Positions 27,273-35,566 of a stretch of DNA of 64,000 nt are shown in pieces; the first letter of the stretch is position 1; each line of letters begins with the position of its first letter. The DNA is from a virus: the IMG/VR virus record IMGVR_UViG_3300031857_000139, positions 1-64,000 of that record, one strand, 5' to 3'. Below the pieces are notes generated by a model, which was given only the letters and a program-made list of their open reading frames with translations, had not been told where the DNA came from and did no database searches. The position numbers and the translations under genes are program-made.

Positions 27273-29045
27273 ATGGCCAATACTAATATTTTAATTAAAC
27301 GCTCAACCACAACTGGCGTTCCCGTCAGTCTACAAGCTGGTGAGTTAGCGTATTCTTATCTATCCAATACAATTTTTATTGGAACACCAGGTGGTAATGG
27401 TGTTGTTAATGTTGGTGGTCAATACTACACCGCTCAAGTAGATGCAGCTACCAGTTCAAATACTGCTAGCACATTAGTCAAGCGTGATGCCAATGGCCAA
27501 TTCTCTGGTCGACTAGATGGTATTGCTGGTAAAGCTGATGTAATTACCAATGCAAGAAACTTCTCTATCTCTGGCGGTGATATTACTGCCACAGCACAAA
27601 GTTTTGATGGTTCGGCTGCCGTTACTTTAAGTGCTTCTCTCAATGCAGTACCTTCTCTTGGTGCTGGTACTTACGGTTCTCAAACAGAAATTCCAGTCAT
27701 TCAAGTGGCCGCCAACGGCCGTGTAATGAATGTTACAACCTCTACAATTTCAACAACTCTCTCTACATCTGCTGATTCTGGTACTGGTTCTGTTAACCTT
27801 CTCAATGATACATTAAACTTTGTTGGTGCTCAAGGTATCACCACATCTGATTCTGGTAATACAGTCACATTTAATGTTGATGACACAGTTGTTCGTGCCA
27901 ATGCCTTTACTGGTGGTGAACAAACAATTAATACAAACTTAGTTATTGGTGCAAATAATGATTTGACCGTTACAGGTAACTTATTTGTATTTGGTAATAC
28001 AACAACATTAAACATTGACCAGTTTGAACTTGGCGACCCATTACTTCTTTTAGGTGTTGGTAATTATTTCTCTGATACATTTGATATTGGTTTTACCGCT
28101 CACTACAATGATGGTTCTAATGCTCAAACCGGTTTAATTCGTGATGTAGGAACAAAAGAATATCATTTCTTCAAAGATTATACAGGCATTTTAGATGCCA
28201 ACAACAACATTAATCTAAGTGATCCTTCGTACCGAGAAGCAAATGTTTATGCATCATATTTCAAAGGCAATGTAATTGCCACAACAGTTGCAGCCAATTC
28301 AATCACCACAACAGGTAATGTAACAGTTGGTGGTAATTTAGTAGTTACTGGTGACATTGTAATTGATGACTTACAAGTTGATACAATCACCGCAAATACA
28401 TTAACACTCACCAATGCTCTCACAGTACCAAATGGTGGTACAGGTAAAACATCATTCAATACTGGCCAAATTGTTATTGGTTCTGGTGTAAATGGTCTTA
28501 CACAGATTGCTAACTCTAGTGTTGCTGTCAATCAAACATTTGGTTCTGCTTCTGCTGTTGCTGCATTTGAAACTGATGTATATGGTCGTGTAGTTGCTGT
28601 TACAAATACTTCAATCAGTATCGATACATCACAGATTACTTCTGGTACATTACCTTATACTCGTGGCGGTACAGGTTCTACAACTTACACAACGGGTGGT
28701 TTGTTAATTGCTGGTGCTTCTGGTTTTGAATCACTTGCTAATACAACTTATACATTAACTGGTGCTCTTGCATCTAATAATACAATCACAAGTATTACTG
28801 TTGATGCATATGGAAGATTCACAGCTGCAACTGGTGCCGCAATCGCTGGTCTAACTGTAGGCCAAGGTGGTACAGGTCTCTCAACAATTACACAAAACGG
28901 TATTACATACGGTAACGGAACAGGAAATCTAGGTGTAACAGCTGCTGCTGGTGGTGCCGACCAAACTTGGTCAAATCAAATACTGACAGTTACTAATGCT
29001 GGTGTACCTGTATGGACAACAGCCTTAGATGGAGGCCAGTTCTAA
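27273..29045 (+). CDS. Long tail fibre, tropism-determinant-like head, DGGQF ending
   Basis: A 590-residue fibre. The head (about 1-50) reads NILIKRSTTTGVPVSLQAGELAYS...NTIFIGTPGG. Then come beta-repeat modules: KRDANGQFSGRLDGIAGKA (a typical fibre shaft motif), a central module at about 225-345 (NNDLTVTGNLFVFGNTTTLN, GDPLLLLGVGNYFSDTFDIGF, SYFKGNVIAT) homologous to the fibre at 30677, and several VPNGGTGKTSFNTGQIVIG / RGGTGSTTYTTGG / GQGGTGLSTIT repeats. These GGTG-x-(S/T) repeats are common in phage side-tail fibres. The chain ends ALDGGQF. It is preceded by a promoter motif. Confidence 0.82.
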   Translation: MANTNILIKRSTTTGVPVSLQAGELAYSYLSNTIFIGTPGGNGVVNVGGQYYTAQVDAATSSNTASTLVKRDANGQFSGRLDGIAGKADVITNARNFSISGGDITATAQSFDGSAAVTLSASLNAVPSLGAGTYGSQTEIPVIQVAANGRVMNVTTSTISTTLSTSADSGTGSVNLLNDTLNFVGAQGITTSDSGNTVTFNVDDTVVRANAFTGGEQTINTNLVIGANNDLTVTGNLFVFGNTTTLNIDQFELGDPLLLLGVGNYFSDTFDIGFTAHYNDGSNAQTGLIRDVGTKEYHFFKDYTGILDANNNINLSDPSYREANVYASYFKGNVIATTVAANSITTTGNVTVGGNLVVTGDIVIDDLQVDTITANTLTLTNALTVPNGGTGKTSFNTGQIVIGSGVNGLTQIANSSVAVNQTFGSASAVAAFETDVYGRVVAVTNTSISIDTSQITSGTLPYTRGGTGSTTYTTGGLLIAGASGFESLANTTYTLTGALASNNTITSITVDAYGRFTAATGAAIAGLTVGQGGTGLSTITQNGITYGNGTGNLGVTAAAGGADQTWSNQILTVTNAGVPVWTTALDGGQF

Positions 29046-29082
29046 GTAGTAACTATATAATTTTTTATAATAGGAGTTTGAA

Positions 29083-29604
29083 ATGGGCAATGAAAAGTAT
29101 TTGAATTATTATGTTGAAATATTGACTGGCACAATGACTGATGCCGTAATTAGAAATATTTCATTACAAGCTAATGCAAGAGTTACTGAAGATGTGATTG
29201 ATGAACAATCAAAAACGATTGAGAAATTAAAAAGTGATTTAGAAAATGTGAATTCTGGTAAAGACGGTACAATTAAAGGTCATTTAGATACGATTAATAG
29301 TTTAAATAACCAACTGTCTGAATTAAACAGAATGAAAGGTGAATATGAAACTGTTAAACATCAAGTTGACCATGTGAATACTTTTAGAAGTGAATTGATT
29401 AAAGAACGAGCAGAACATTCAAAAACTCGTGAAGAATTTGAAAAAAGAATTAAAGAATTAAACGAACAGATTGAATATTTGCAATTAACTCCTGCCAAGC
29501 GTAAGAAGATTGACGAAGAAAAAAACAAACAAGTGGAAGTTGTTGAAGAAATCGTTTCAGTTTTACCACTTGATGACATAACGAAAGATGGCGGAAGTTT
29601 TTAA
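29083..29604 (+). CDS. Coiled-coil structural protein with DGGSF ending
   Basis: A 173-residue protein with a good ribosome site (AGGAG, 29072-29076). Residues about 1-35 (NEKYLNYYVEILTGTMTDAV..., then NISLQANARVTEDVI) are a conserved start known to me from cyanophage virion proteins. Residues about 40-145 form a long charged coiled coil. The tail is a flexible acidic stretch ending DDITKDGGSF, again the shared ending. It may form a rod or a chaperone for the adjacent fibres. Confidence 0.72.
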   Translation: MGNEKYLNYYVEILTGTMTDAVIRNISLQANARVTEDVIDEQSKTIEKLKSDLENVNSGKDGTIKGHLDTINSLNNQLSELNRMKGEYETVKHQVDHVNTFRSELIKERAEHSKTREEFEKRIKELNEQIEYLQLTPAKRKKIDEEKNKQVEVVEEIVSVLPLDDITKDGGSF

Positions 29605-29608
29605 ATAG

Positions 29609-30637
29609 ATGGCAAATACAACCTTACAGTTAAAAAAATCAGGCGCAACAGGTAATGTACCGCCCTCACTAGCATATGGTGAGTTGGCGTTAAACTACGC
29701 CGATGGAAAACTGTATTACAAAGCCGCTAACGGCACTATCACTTATATTCAAAGTGGTACAGACACAGATTCGTTTGCAACTATTAATGCAAACAGTTCT
29801 TTAATCCTTGCTACATCACCGACTGATACACTTTCAATACTTCCTGGTAATAATATTACCATCTCTGCGGATACAGTTGGTAAATCAATCACAATTAATT
29901 CTACTGCAACTGGTGGTTCTGGTGCAGACCAGTTTGCTCGTGATACAGCTAATGCAGCCTTTGTTCAAGCCAATGCGGCGATTGATTTAGCACAGTCTGC
30001 CTATGATTATGCAAACACAATTCCTGGTGGCGGTGGTGGTTCATTAGTCATCAGCAATGACACTGCTAACACAGCAGAAAGATTCATTAGTTTCACCGAT
30101 AAAACTTCTGGTGCCGCTAATACACTTTTTACATCTAACAACAATTTAACCTACACACCTTCATTAGGTAAGATAAAGTTAAATCAGTTAGCTGTAACAT
30201 CCAATACCAATATTTCAGCGAATAGTGCAACTGTAATTGGTACTAGTCCAACAGTCTTGGATAGTTTTTCAACTACTTTATTCCGTGGTGCTTTCTATCA
30301 AGTTCAGATGGAAAGTGGTGGTAGTTTTCATGTCATCAATATTAACATTGTAAACTCAGAAGGTTCAGCACAGGTTACTACATATGGTAGTATCTACAAC
30401 GGACCATCATTAGCCACATTCTCGGCTAATGTTTCTGGTGGCTTTGTTAATTTGATTATCACAGCAACACAGGCATCAACCACCGTATCGTTCATTCGAT
30501 ATGGTTTGAATAAGTTAACTGCTGGTATTCCAGTTGGTGACTTAGGTTGGGTTGATGAGGCCACAACGGCTGAATTTGATGCTGGATTTGACTTAGATGC
30601 AACTACAAGCACCTTCGACTATGGTTATTTGAGTTGA
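29609..30637 (+). CDS. Tail fibre with tropism-determinant-like head and jelly-roll-like C-terminus
   Basis: A 342-residue fibre. The head (1-45) is TLQLKKSGATGNVPPSLAYGELALNYADGKLYYKAANG, the same type as 27031 and 27273 but more divergent. Residues about 100-140 are a coiled coil (ARDTANAAFVQANAAIDLAQSAYDYAN). Residues about 210-300 are a beta domain (FRGAFYQVQMESGGSFHVININIVN...GPSLATFSANVSGGFVNLIITA) shared with the C-terminus of the fibre at 30677. The C-terminus has FDAGFDLDATTSTFDYGYLS, a variant of the D-[AG]-G-x-F ending. Confidence 0.78.
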   Translation: MANTTLQLKKSGATGNVPPSLAYGELALNYADGKLYYKAANGTITYIQSGTDTDSFATINANSSLILATSPTDTLSILPGNNITISADTVGKSITINSTATGGSGADQFARDTANAAFVQANAAIDLAQSAYDYANTIPGGGGGSLVISNDTANTAERFISFTDKTSGAANTLFTSNNNLTYTPSLGKIKLNQLAVTSNTNISANSATVIGTSPTVLDSFSTTLFRGAFYQVQMESGGSFHVININIVNSEGSAQVTTYGSIYNGPSLATFSANVSGGFVNLIITATQASTTVSFIRYGLNKLTAGIPVGDLGWVDEATTAEFDAGFDLDATTSTFDYGYLS

Positions 30638-30644
30638 ATAAATA
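30637..30644 (+). promoter_or_regulatory. Late-promoter-like AATAAATA
   Basis: AATAAATA overlaps the stop of the preceding fibre gene, 32 bases before the start at 30677. Confidence 0.55.
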
Positions 30645-30676
30645 CAAAGATAAAACGAATATTTTAGGGTAAAACA

Positions 30677-32224
30677 ATGGCCACACAATTACAACTGAGA
30701 AAAGGTAATACAGCACAGACCGCCGTGTTCACGGGTGCTCTTGCTGAAGTTACTGTTGATATCGACCAAGATACCGTTGTTGTCCATGACGGCACAACAG
30801 TTGGCGGTAATTATATTGTCACCAAAGCACAGTTAGAAAGTAATGTTTCTATACTACAAGGTATCAACACCACACAAAATACTAATATTACGGCAGTTAA
30901 TGGATTTGCCGCTGGTGCTTTCAATACTGCTAACGGTGCCAATGGTTTGGCTGCCGGTGCTTATAATACTGCCAATACTAACGCTACAAATATCTCAATC
31001 ATTCAAGGTGTCGACCTTACTCAGAACACCAACATTACAGCAGTAAACAACTATGCCGTTTCTGCATACAATCAAGCCAATACCAATGCAACCAACATTA
31101 CAGCAGTAAATGGTTTTGCTCAGAGTGCTTTCAATACTGCCAACGGTGCCAATGGTCTGGCTGCTGGTGCCTATAATCAGGCAAACTCAGCTTATTCTTA
31201 TACTACACAAGTAGAAGCCATTGCACAGAACGCATACAATAAAGCCAATTCGGCCTTTGATTCTTCTAATGCAGTAAATGGTTTTGCCATCTCTGCTTTC
31301 AACAAAGCCAATTCGGCCAACATTTTAGCTCAAGCAGCCTTCGATACAGCAAACTTAAAGTTTGATACTTCTGGTGGTAATATTAATGGTGATGTTGTCA
31401 TTACTGCTAACAATGATTTAACTGTTACTGGTAACTTATATGTTTTAGGTAACACAGTTTCATTTGGTACACAGACCTTAGAAGTTGTTGACCCAATGAT
31501 TTTGTTGGCAACAGGAAACTATTCAACTGATTTATTAGATATTGGTTTTGCTGGAAGTTATAATGATGGTGCAAATGCTCATACAGGTTTGTTCCGAGAT
31601 GCAACAGGCAATAAAGACTGGTACTTCTTTGAAGGTTATACTCCTGAAGTTAGTGGTAATAATAACATTATTATTGCTGATCCATCATTTAGAACTTCAA
31701 ATGTCAATGTTAATTATTTAAAAGGTAACCTAATTGCTACGACAGCAGTTGTTGGTGACCGAAACATACTAACCTATACACAAGCAGCTTTTGATACTGC
31801 TAATACTGCGAACACACGAGCAAATGATTCTGTATTAAAGTCTGGTGACACAATGACCGGTTCGTTGACAGGTGTAACAACACTTGGTGCAACTACAATT
31901 AGTTTGGCACAAGTAGATGCAACAAGTAATACATTTACAACAGGATCTACTTCACAAGTTTCTATTGATGCATGGCCAACAGCCTCATATCGTTCTGCCA
32001 AATACTTTGTTCAAGTTTCTTCTGGTACTGATTTTCATATCATTGAATTAAATCTAGTTCATGATGGCACCACAGTATTTTTGGCACAATATGGTGAAGT
32101 ATTAACCAGTTCTTCTCTAGGAACATTTGATGCTGATATTTCTGGTTCAACAGTTCGTTTATTGTTTACTGGTGTAAATGCAGTATCAACAGTCAAAGTT
32201 TTAAGAACTGTGGTGGATGCATAA
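30677..32224 (+). CDS. Long tail fibre with TQNTNI coiled-coil repeats
   Basis: A 515-residue fibre. The head (about 1-50) reads ATQLQLRKGNTAQTAVFTGALAEVTVD...VVHDGTTVGG, the tropism-determinant N-terminal type. Residues about 55-230 are a long trimeric coiled coil built from ILQGINTTQNTNITAVNGFA units and AFNTANGANGLAAG repeats. Residues about 240-350 are the NDLTVTGNLYV...VDPMILLATGNYSTDLLDIGF module shared with 27273. Residues about 420-515 are the C-terminal domain (SYRSAKYFVQVSSGTDFHIIELNLVHDG...STVKVLRTV) found in many cyanophage fibres and in the gene at 29609. It is the last fibre before the oxygenase gene. Confidence 0.82.
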   Translation: MATQLQLRKGNTAQTAVFTGALAEVTVDIDQDTVVVHDGTTVGGNYIVTKAQLESNVSILQGINTTQNTNITAVNGFAAGAFNTANGANGLAAGAYNTANTNATNISIIQGVDLTQNTNITAVNNYAVSAYNQANTNATNITAVNGFAQSAFNTANGANGLAAGAYNQANSAYSYTTQVEAIAQNAYNKANSAFDSSNAVNGFAISAFNKANSANILAQAAFDTANLKFDTSGGNINGDVVITANNDLTVTGNLYVLGNTVSFGTQTLEVVDPMILLATGNYSTDLLDIGFAGSYNDGANAHTGLFRDATGNKDWYFFEGYTPEVSGNNNIIIADPSFRTSNVNVNYLKGNLIATTAVVGDRNILTYTQAAFDTANTANTRANDSVLKSGDTMTGSLTGVTTLGATTISLAQVDATSNTFTTGSTSQVSIDAWPTASYRSAKYFVQVSSGTDFHIIELNLVHDGTTVFLAQYGEVLTSSSLGTFDADISGSTVRLLFTGVNAVSTVKVLRTVVDA

Positions 32225-32230
32225 TAAATA
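32223..32230 (+). promoter_or_regulatory. Late-promoter-like AATAAATA before the oxygenase gene
   Basis: AATAAATAG overlaps the stop of the fibre gene, 29 bases before the oxygenase start, the same spacing as for gp48. It suggests that the oxygenase/glycosyltransferase pair is transcribed late, with the fibres. Confidence 0.55.
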
Positions 32231-32259
32231 GTTTTATCATGTAAATAAGTGAGGTTGTT

Positions 32260-32838
32260 ATGAAAGGTGAGTGGTGTTATTTTAAGAATTATTTTACGCC
32301 TGAACAATGCGATAAAATATTACGAGATGGATTAGAACTGCCAGCACAAGACGCCAAACTTGGTGTCGCTGGCATGAGTGAATACAGCAATGATGATTAC
32401 CGTAAATCTAAAATACGGTTCATTCAACAAGCAAATCATCCTCAGTTTTCATGGCTCTTCGATGAGCTATGGAAAATGGGTATGCAAGCCAATCGTGATT
32501 GGTTTAATTTTCATATTACCAATCTGTCTTTTGTTCAACTAGCCGAATACGATGAATCATATCAAGGTGAATACAAGAAACACCATGATGTGTTTTGGAT
32601 TAACAATGATAATTACCATCGTAAACTCACCTGTGTAATTCAATTAACTGACCCATCTACATATGAAGGTGGTGATTTTGAGATGTATGATTTGAATGAA
32701 GGACCAAACAAAGAAGAACTACGCACACAAGGTACAGTAATCTTTTTGCCATCGTTTATTAATCATGCGGCTTTACCAGTGACCAAAGGTACACGATATA
32801 GTTTGGCAGTATGGTTTGAGGGGCCAAAATGGGTATAA
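32260..32838 (+). CDS. 2-oxoglutarate/Fe(II)-dependent oxygenase, prolyl-4-hydroxylase type
   Basis: A 192-residue enzyme of the double-stranded beta-helix dioxygenase superfamily. The iron site is H108-x-D110 (in KKHHDVF) and H169 (INHAALPV), and R179 (GTRYSLAVW) is placed to bind 2-oxoglutarate. YEGGDFEMYD (about 135-144) is the usual strand before the core, and FLPSFINHA matches the family. These enzymes couple decarboxylation of 2-oxoglutarate to hydroxylation of a substrate, often proline in proteins. The gene overlaps the glycosyltransferase by 10 bases, has its own promoter motif, and lies directly before collagen-like fibre genes. Substrate by inference: Gly-Pro-Thr fibres. Alternatives are a nucleotide, lipid or other protein substrate. 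Confidence 0.88.
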   Translation: MKGEWCYFKNYFTPEQCDKILRDGLELPAQDAKLGVAGMSEYSNDDYRKSKIRFIQQANHPQFSWLFDELWKMGMQANRDWFNFHITNLSFVQLAEYDESYQGEYKKHHDVFWINNDNYHRKLTCVIQLTDPSTYEGGDFEMYDLNEGPNKEELRTQGTVIFLPSFINHAALPVTKGTRYSLAVWFEGPKWV

Positions 32839-33974
32839 AACATAGATACCATATTCTTGGCCTTCCTCACACAGTTACATCAAAAGAATACAATGCGTGT
32901 GCCTATACTCAGAAGGTCTATAAGTTTGGTAAGATGATGACGGCTCGTGGTCATGAAGTGATTCACTATGGCCATGAAGAATCGGATTTACCATGCACAG
33001 AACACGTTACAGTTATCACTAATGATGACCTAAAGATTGCTTATGGTAACTATGACTGGCGTAAGAACTTCTTTAAGTTTGACACCAACGACCATGCATA
33101 CAAAACATTTTATGCCAATGCAATTCGTGAAGTAGGTAAGCGTAAACAAAAGAATGATTTTATATTACCTTTTTGGGGTGCAGGTACACGACCAGTTTGT
33201 GATGCACATCCAGATATGATTACTGTTGAACCAGGAATTGGGTATGCAGGTGGTCATTGGGCTCGATTTAAAATCTTTGAATCTTATGCCATATACCACG
33301 CATACTATGGTTTAGAATCTGTTGGTACCTGTAAACAAGATTGGTACGACACGGTGATACCTAACTATTTTGATCCAGAAGATTTTACATACAACGATAA
33401 GAAAGATGATTACTTTTTATTTCTAGGTCGTGTGTATGAAGGTAAAGGTGTAAACATAGCGGTACAGGCTACCGAAGCCATTGGTGCCAAACTGATTATT
33501 GCCGGTCAGAATTCATTGAAACAAATGGGTTATACCAAAACACCAGCTCATGTTACCGAATTAGGATATGCAGATGTGGAAACAAGGCGTAAACTAATGG
33601 CAAATGCCAAAGGTGCCTTTGTTGCTTCGTTATATACCGAACCTTTTGGAGGCGTTCAGGTCGAGTGTTTGTTCTCAGGTACACCCACGATAACAACGAA
33701 TTGGGGTTCGTTCACGGAGAACAACATCCATGGTGTTACGGGGTATCGGTGCACCACCTTTGAACAGTTCACATGGGCTGCCAAGAATATTGGTAATATT
33801 AAGCCAGAAGCCTGTAGGGACTTTGCACTAAATAACTTTAGTTTGGATGTGGTAGCACAGAAATATGAGGAATATTTCCAATCGGTACTCAATGTATATA
33901 ATGGTAATGGATGGTATGAAAAAAATGATACCCGTACCGAATTGAACTGGTTAAACAAATACATTCCGGCATAA
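32829..33974 (+). CDS. GT-B glycosyltransferase (GT4-like)
   Basis: A 381-residue enzyme with two Rossmann-type halves. The N-terminal half begins with a KHRYHILGLPHT strand and has EPGIGYAGG (about 134-142). The C-terminal donor-binding half has FLGRVYEGKGVNIAVQA (about 198-214), KLIIAGQ, and the E-x7-E motif E271-PFGGVQV-E279 followed by CLFSGTPTI, as in GT4 retaining transferases. The donor sugar cannot be told. It overlaps the 2-oxoglutarate oxygenase gene by 10 bases, and a late-promoter motif plus collagen-like fibre follows. Inferred role: sugar transfer to hydroxylated residues or threonines of the fibres. Modification of DNA or host surface sugars is the alternative. Confidence 0.87.
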   Translation: MGIKHRYHILGLPHTVTSKEYNACAYTQKVYKFGKMMTARGHEVIHYGHEESDLPCTEHVTVITNDDLKIAYGNYDWRKNFFKFDTNDHAYKTFYANAIREVGKRKQKNDFILPFWGAGTRPVCDAHPDMITVEPGIGYAGGHWARFKIFESYAIYHAYYGLESVGTCKQDWYDTVIPNYFDPEDFTYNDKKDDYFLFLGRVYEGKGVNIAVQATEAIGAKLIIAGQNSLKQMGYTKTPAHVTELGYADVETRRKLMANAKGAFVASLYTEPFGGVQVECLFSGTPTITTNWGSFTENNIHGVTGYRCTTFEQFTWAAKNIGNIKPEACRDFALNNFSLDVVAQKYEEYFQSVLNVYNGNGWYEKNDTRTELNWLNKYIPA

Positions 33975-33977
33975 ATA
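33970..33977 (+). promoter_or_regulatory. Late-promoter-like CATAAATA
   Basis: CATAAATA overlaps the glycosyltransferase stop, 30 bases before the TTG start of the collagen-like fibre. This is the best-spaced match along with the one at 1316. Confidence 0.6.
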
Positions 33978-34007
33978 TAAAGATAAACCAACGGGGATAT
34001 GTGAACC

Positions 34008-34120
34008 TTGGCAACAAATTCTAATTTCATAATCAAAAATGGCCTAACTGTAGGCTCAAATACTGTAATTGCCGCAAACGGTATGTGGGTTGGTGCGAAC
34101 ACCAATCTGATAGGTGCTAC
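34008..34120 (+). repeat. Fibre docking segment, copy 1 of 3
   Basis: Nearly identical DNA and protein start shared with 39202 and 45432: [16 protein letters not shown], then (S/A)[17 protein letters not shown]. It probably marks the part that attaches to a common tail site and serves as a site for recombination. Confidence 0.85.
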
Positions 34121-35159
34121 TGGCCTTACTGGTGCCACCGGTCCTACAGGACCAACAGGTGCGACAGGTGTTGGTGCCACAGGTTCTACAGGTGTCATCG
34201 CACCGTGGGTCTACATCACAACCAATACCAATGCAGTAGCCAATTCTCAATACATCGCCAATACAGTAGGCGGTGCTTTCACTCTCACACTTCCAGCCAG
34301 TCCAGTTTTAGGTACCACAGTTATCGTAACTGATGGTGGTAATTGGGCTAATAATAATCTCACAATCGGTCGTAATGGTAAGACGATTGAGGGAGATGCT
34401 TCTGATTTGATTTGTGATGTAGGTCAGACAACGATTCAGTTAATCTATGACAACATTACATGGCAGACCACGGCTACCATCGGTTCTCGTGGTGCCACCG
34501 GTATTACAGGAGCCACGGGTGCTCCGGCTGCATGGACATATATCACCGCCAATACAACAGCTGGTGCCAATACACAATACATCGCCAATACAAATGGTGG
34601 TGCGTTTACATTAACACTACCAGCCACACCAGTTACAGGTACCACAGTAACGATTACTGATGGTGGTAATTGGGGTGCCAATAATCTTACCGTAGCACGC
34701 AATGGTTCTACGATTGAAGGTGTTGTGGATGATGTATTACTCAATCTACCACAGACATTAGTATACTTTATCTACACCAATAATACATGGCAGGTTGTTA
34801 CGACAGCCGGTTCACAAGGTGCTACTGGTGCAACAGGTACAGCTGGTGCAAATGGTGCCACAGGCCCAACAGGTCCTACAGGACCTACAGGTCCTACCGG
34901 TCCGACAGGCCCAGCTGGCGCCACAGGTGTTACAGGACCAAGTGGGCCAACTGGTGCTACCGGTGTGGCTGGACCATCTACAATTTCTTCAGGAGTTTTG
35001 ACACTTTCGACATCAACTCCTTTTGTTTTGTATGCAAATTCAATTACAGCAAACTATACGATACCAACAGGTTACAATGCATTAGTCGCTGGACCAATCA
35101 CCATAAATACTGGCGTTGATGTCAATATTGCAAATGGTGCAGCTCTTGTAATTGTATAA
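34008..35159 (+). CDS. Collagen-like tail fibre with docking head and connector tail
   Basis: A 383-residue fibre. The start is a TTG, supported by paralogs at 39202 and 45432, which begin with ATG at the same point ([16 protein letters not shown]), and by CGGGGA upstream. Layout: docking head 1-35; short Gly-X-Y run (about 36-62); beta domain ([20 protein letters not shown]...GKTIEG); second short run; a near copy of the beta domain (about 177-265); long GPT/GAT run (about 272-326); and a C-terminal connector [17 protein letters not shown]...GAALVIV, which recurs as separate genes at 42018 and 51716. It is a candidate substrate of the adjacent modification enzymes. Confidence 0.85.
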   Translation: MATNSNFIIKNGLTVGSNTVIAANGMWVGANTNLIGATGLTGATGPTGPTGATGVGATGSTGVIAPWVYITTNTNAVANSQYIANTVGGAFTLTLPASPVLGTTVIVTDGGNWANNNLTIGRNGKTIEGDASDLICDVGQTTIQLIYDNITWQTTATIGSRGATGITGATGAPAAWTYITANTTAGANTQYIANTNGGAFTLTLPATPVTGTTVTITDGGNWGANNLTVARNGSTIEGVVDDVLLNLPQTLVYFIYTNNTWQVVTTAGSQGATGATGTAGANGATGPTGPTGPTGPTGPTGPAGATGVTGPSGPTGATGVAGPSTISSGVLTLSTSTPFVLYANSITANYTIPTGYNALVAGPITINTGVDVNIANGAALVIV

Positions 35160-35167
35160 GGATAAAA

Positions 35168-35557
35168 ATGGCCGGTAGATTAACTCTTAGCACACTCAAT
35201 AACGATACAGGACCATTGGCTACTCAGAATGGCATGACTGGTATTGCTAAGGCATGGGCAACATTTAATAATAGTGGCACTATTTCTAGTTCATTTAATG
35301 TTTCAAGCATTACTGTAAACAATACAGGGTATTACACAGTTAATTTAACAACTGCTATGCCTAATGCAAATTATTCAGCAATAGCAACGGCAACATCATC
35401 AACTGGTTCAAACGGAAATATTGTTGCAACTGTATTTACAGATACGGCTAGCACTAATATAGCGCCAACTACTACTACTTACACAATTCATACAGGCGTT
35501 TACGGTGTTGGAAGTTTTGCAACTAGATTTGTTTGCACCGCAGTATTTGCTTCATAA
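35168..35557 (+). CDS. Fibre-tip protein, 'AWATFNNSG' type
   Basis: A 129-residue beta-rich tip domain. It begins MAGRLTLSTLNNDTG, with GIAKAWATFNNSGTISSSFNVSSITVNNTGYYTVNLTTAMPNANYSA, the widespread tail-fibre C-terminal domain in which 'A.AW..FN....I..S.NVSSI...GTG.Y.VNF..AM...NY' recurs. The next gene is a paralog with the same start. The ribosome site is AAGGATAAAA. It is a likely receptor-binding knob attached to the preceding collagen-like shaft through protein-protein docking. Which sugars or proteins it binds is unknown. Confidence 0.75.
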   Translation: MAGRLTLSTLNNDTGPLATQNGMTGIAKAWATFNNSGTISSSFNVSSITVNNTGYYTVNLTTAMPNANYSAIATATSSTGSNGNIVATVFTDTASTNIAPTTTTYTIHTGVYGVGSFATRFVCTAVFAS

Positions 35558-35566
35558 GGATAAATC

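Noticed and set aside
27031-32224. Diversity-generating retroelement suggested by tropism-determinant-like fibre heads
   Set aside because: No reverse transcriptase gene, no template/variable repeat pair with adenine-biased differences seen in the window. Similarity is limited to the fibre head.
34085-35119. Cys/Trp/Arg-rich frames overlapping the collagen-like fibre
   Set aside because: Out-of-frame translation of GGT/CCT/ACA triplets; unlikely composition for a protein and no start signals.
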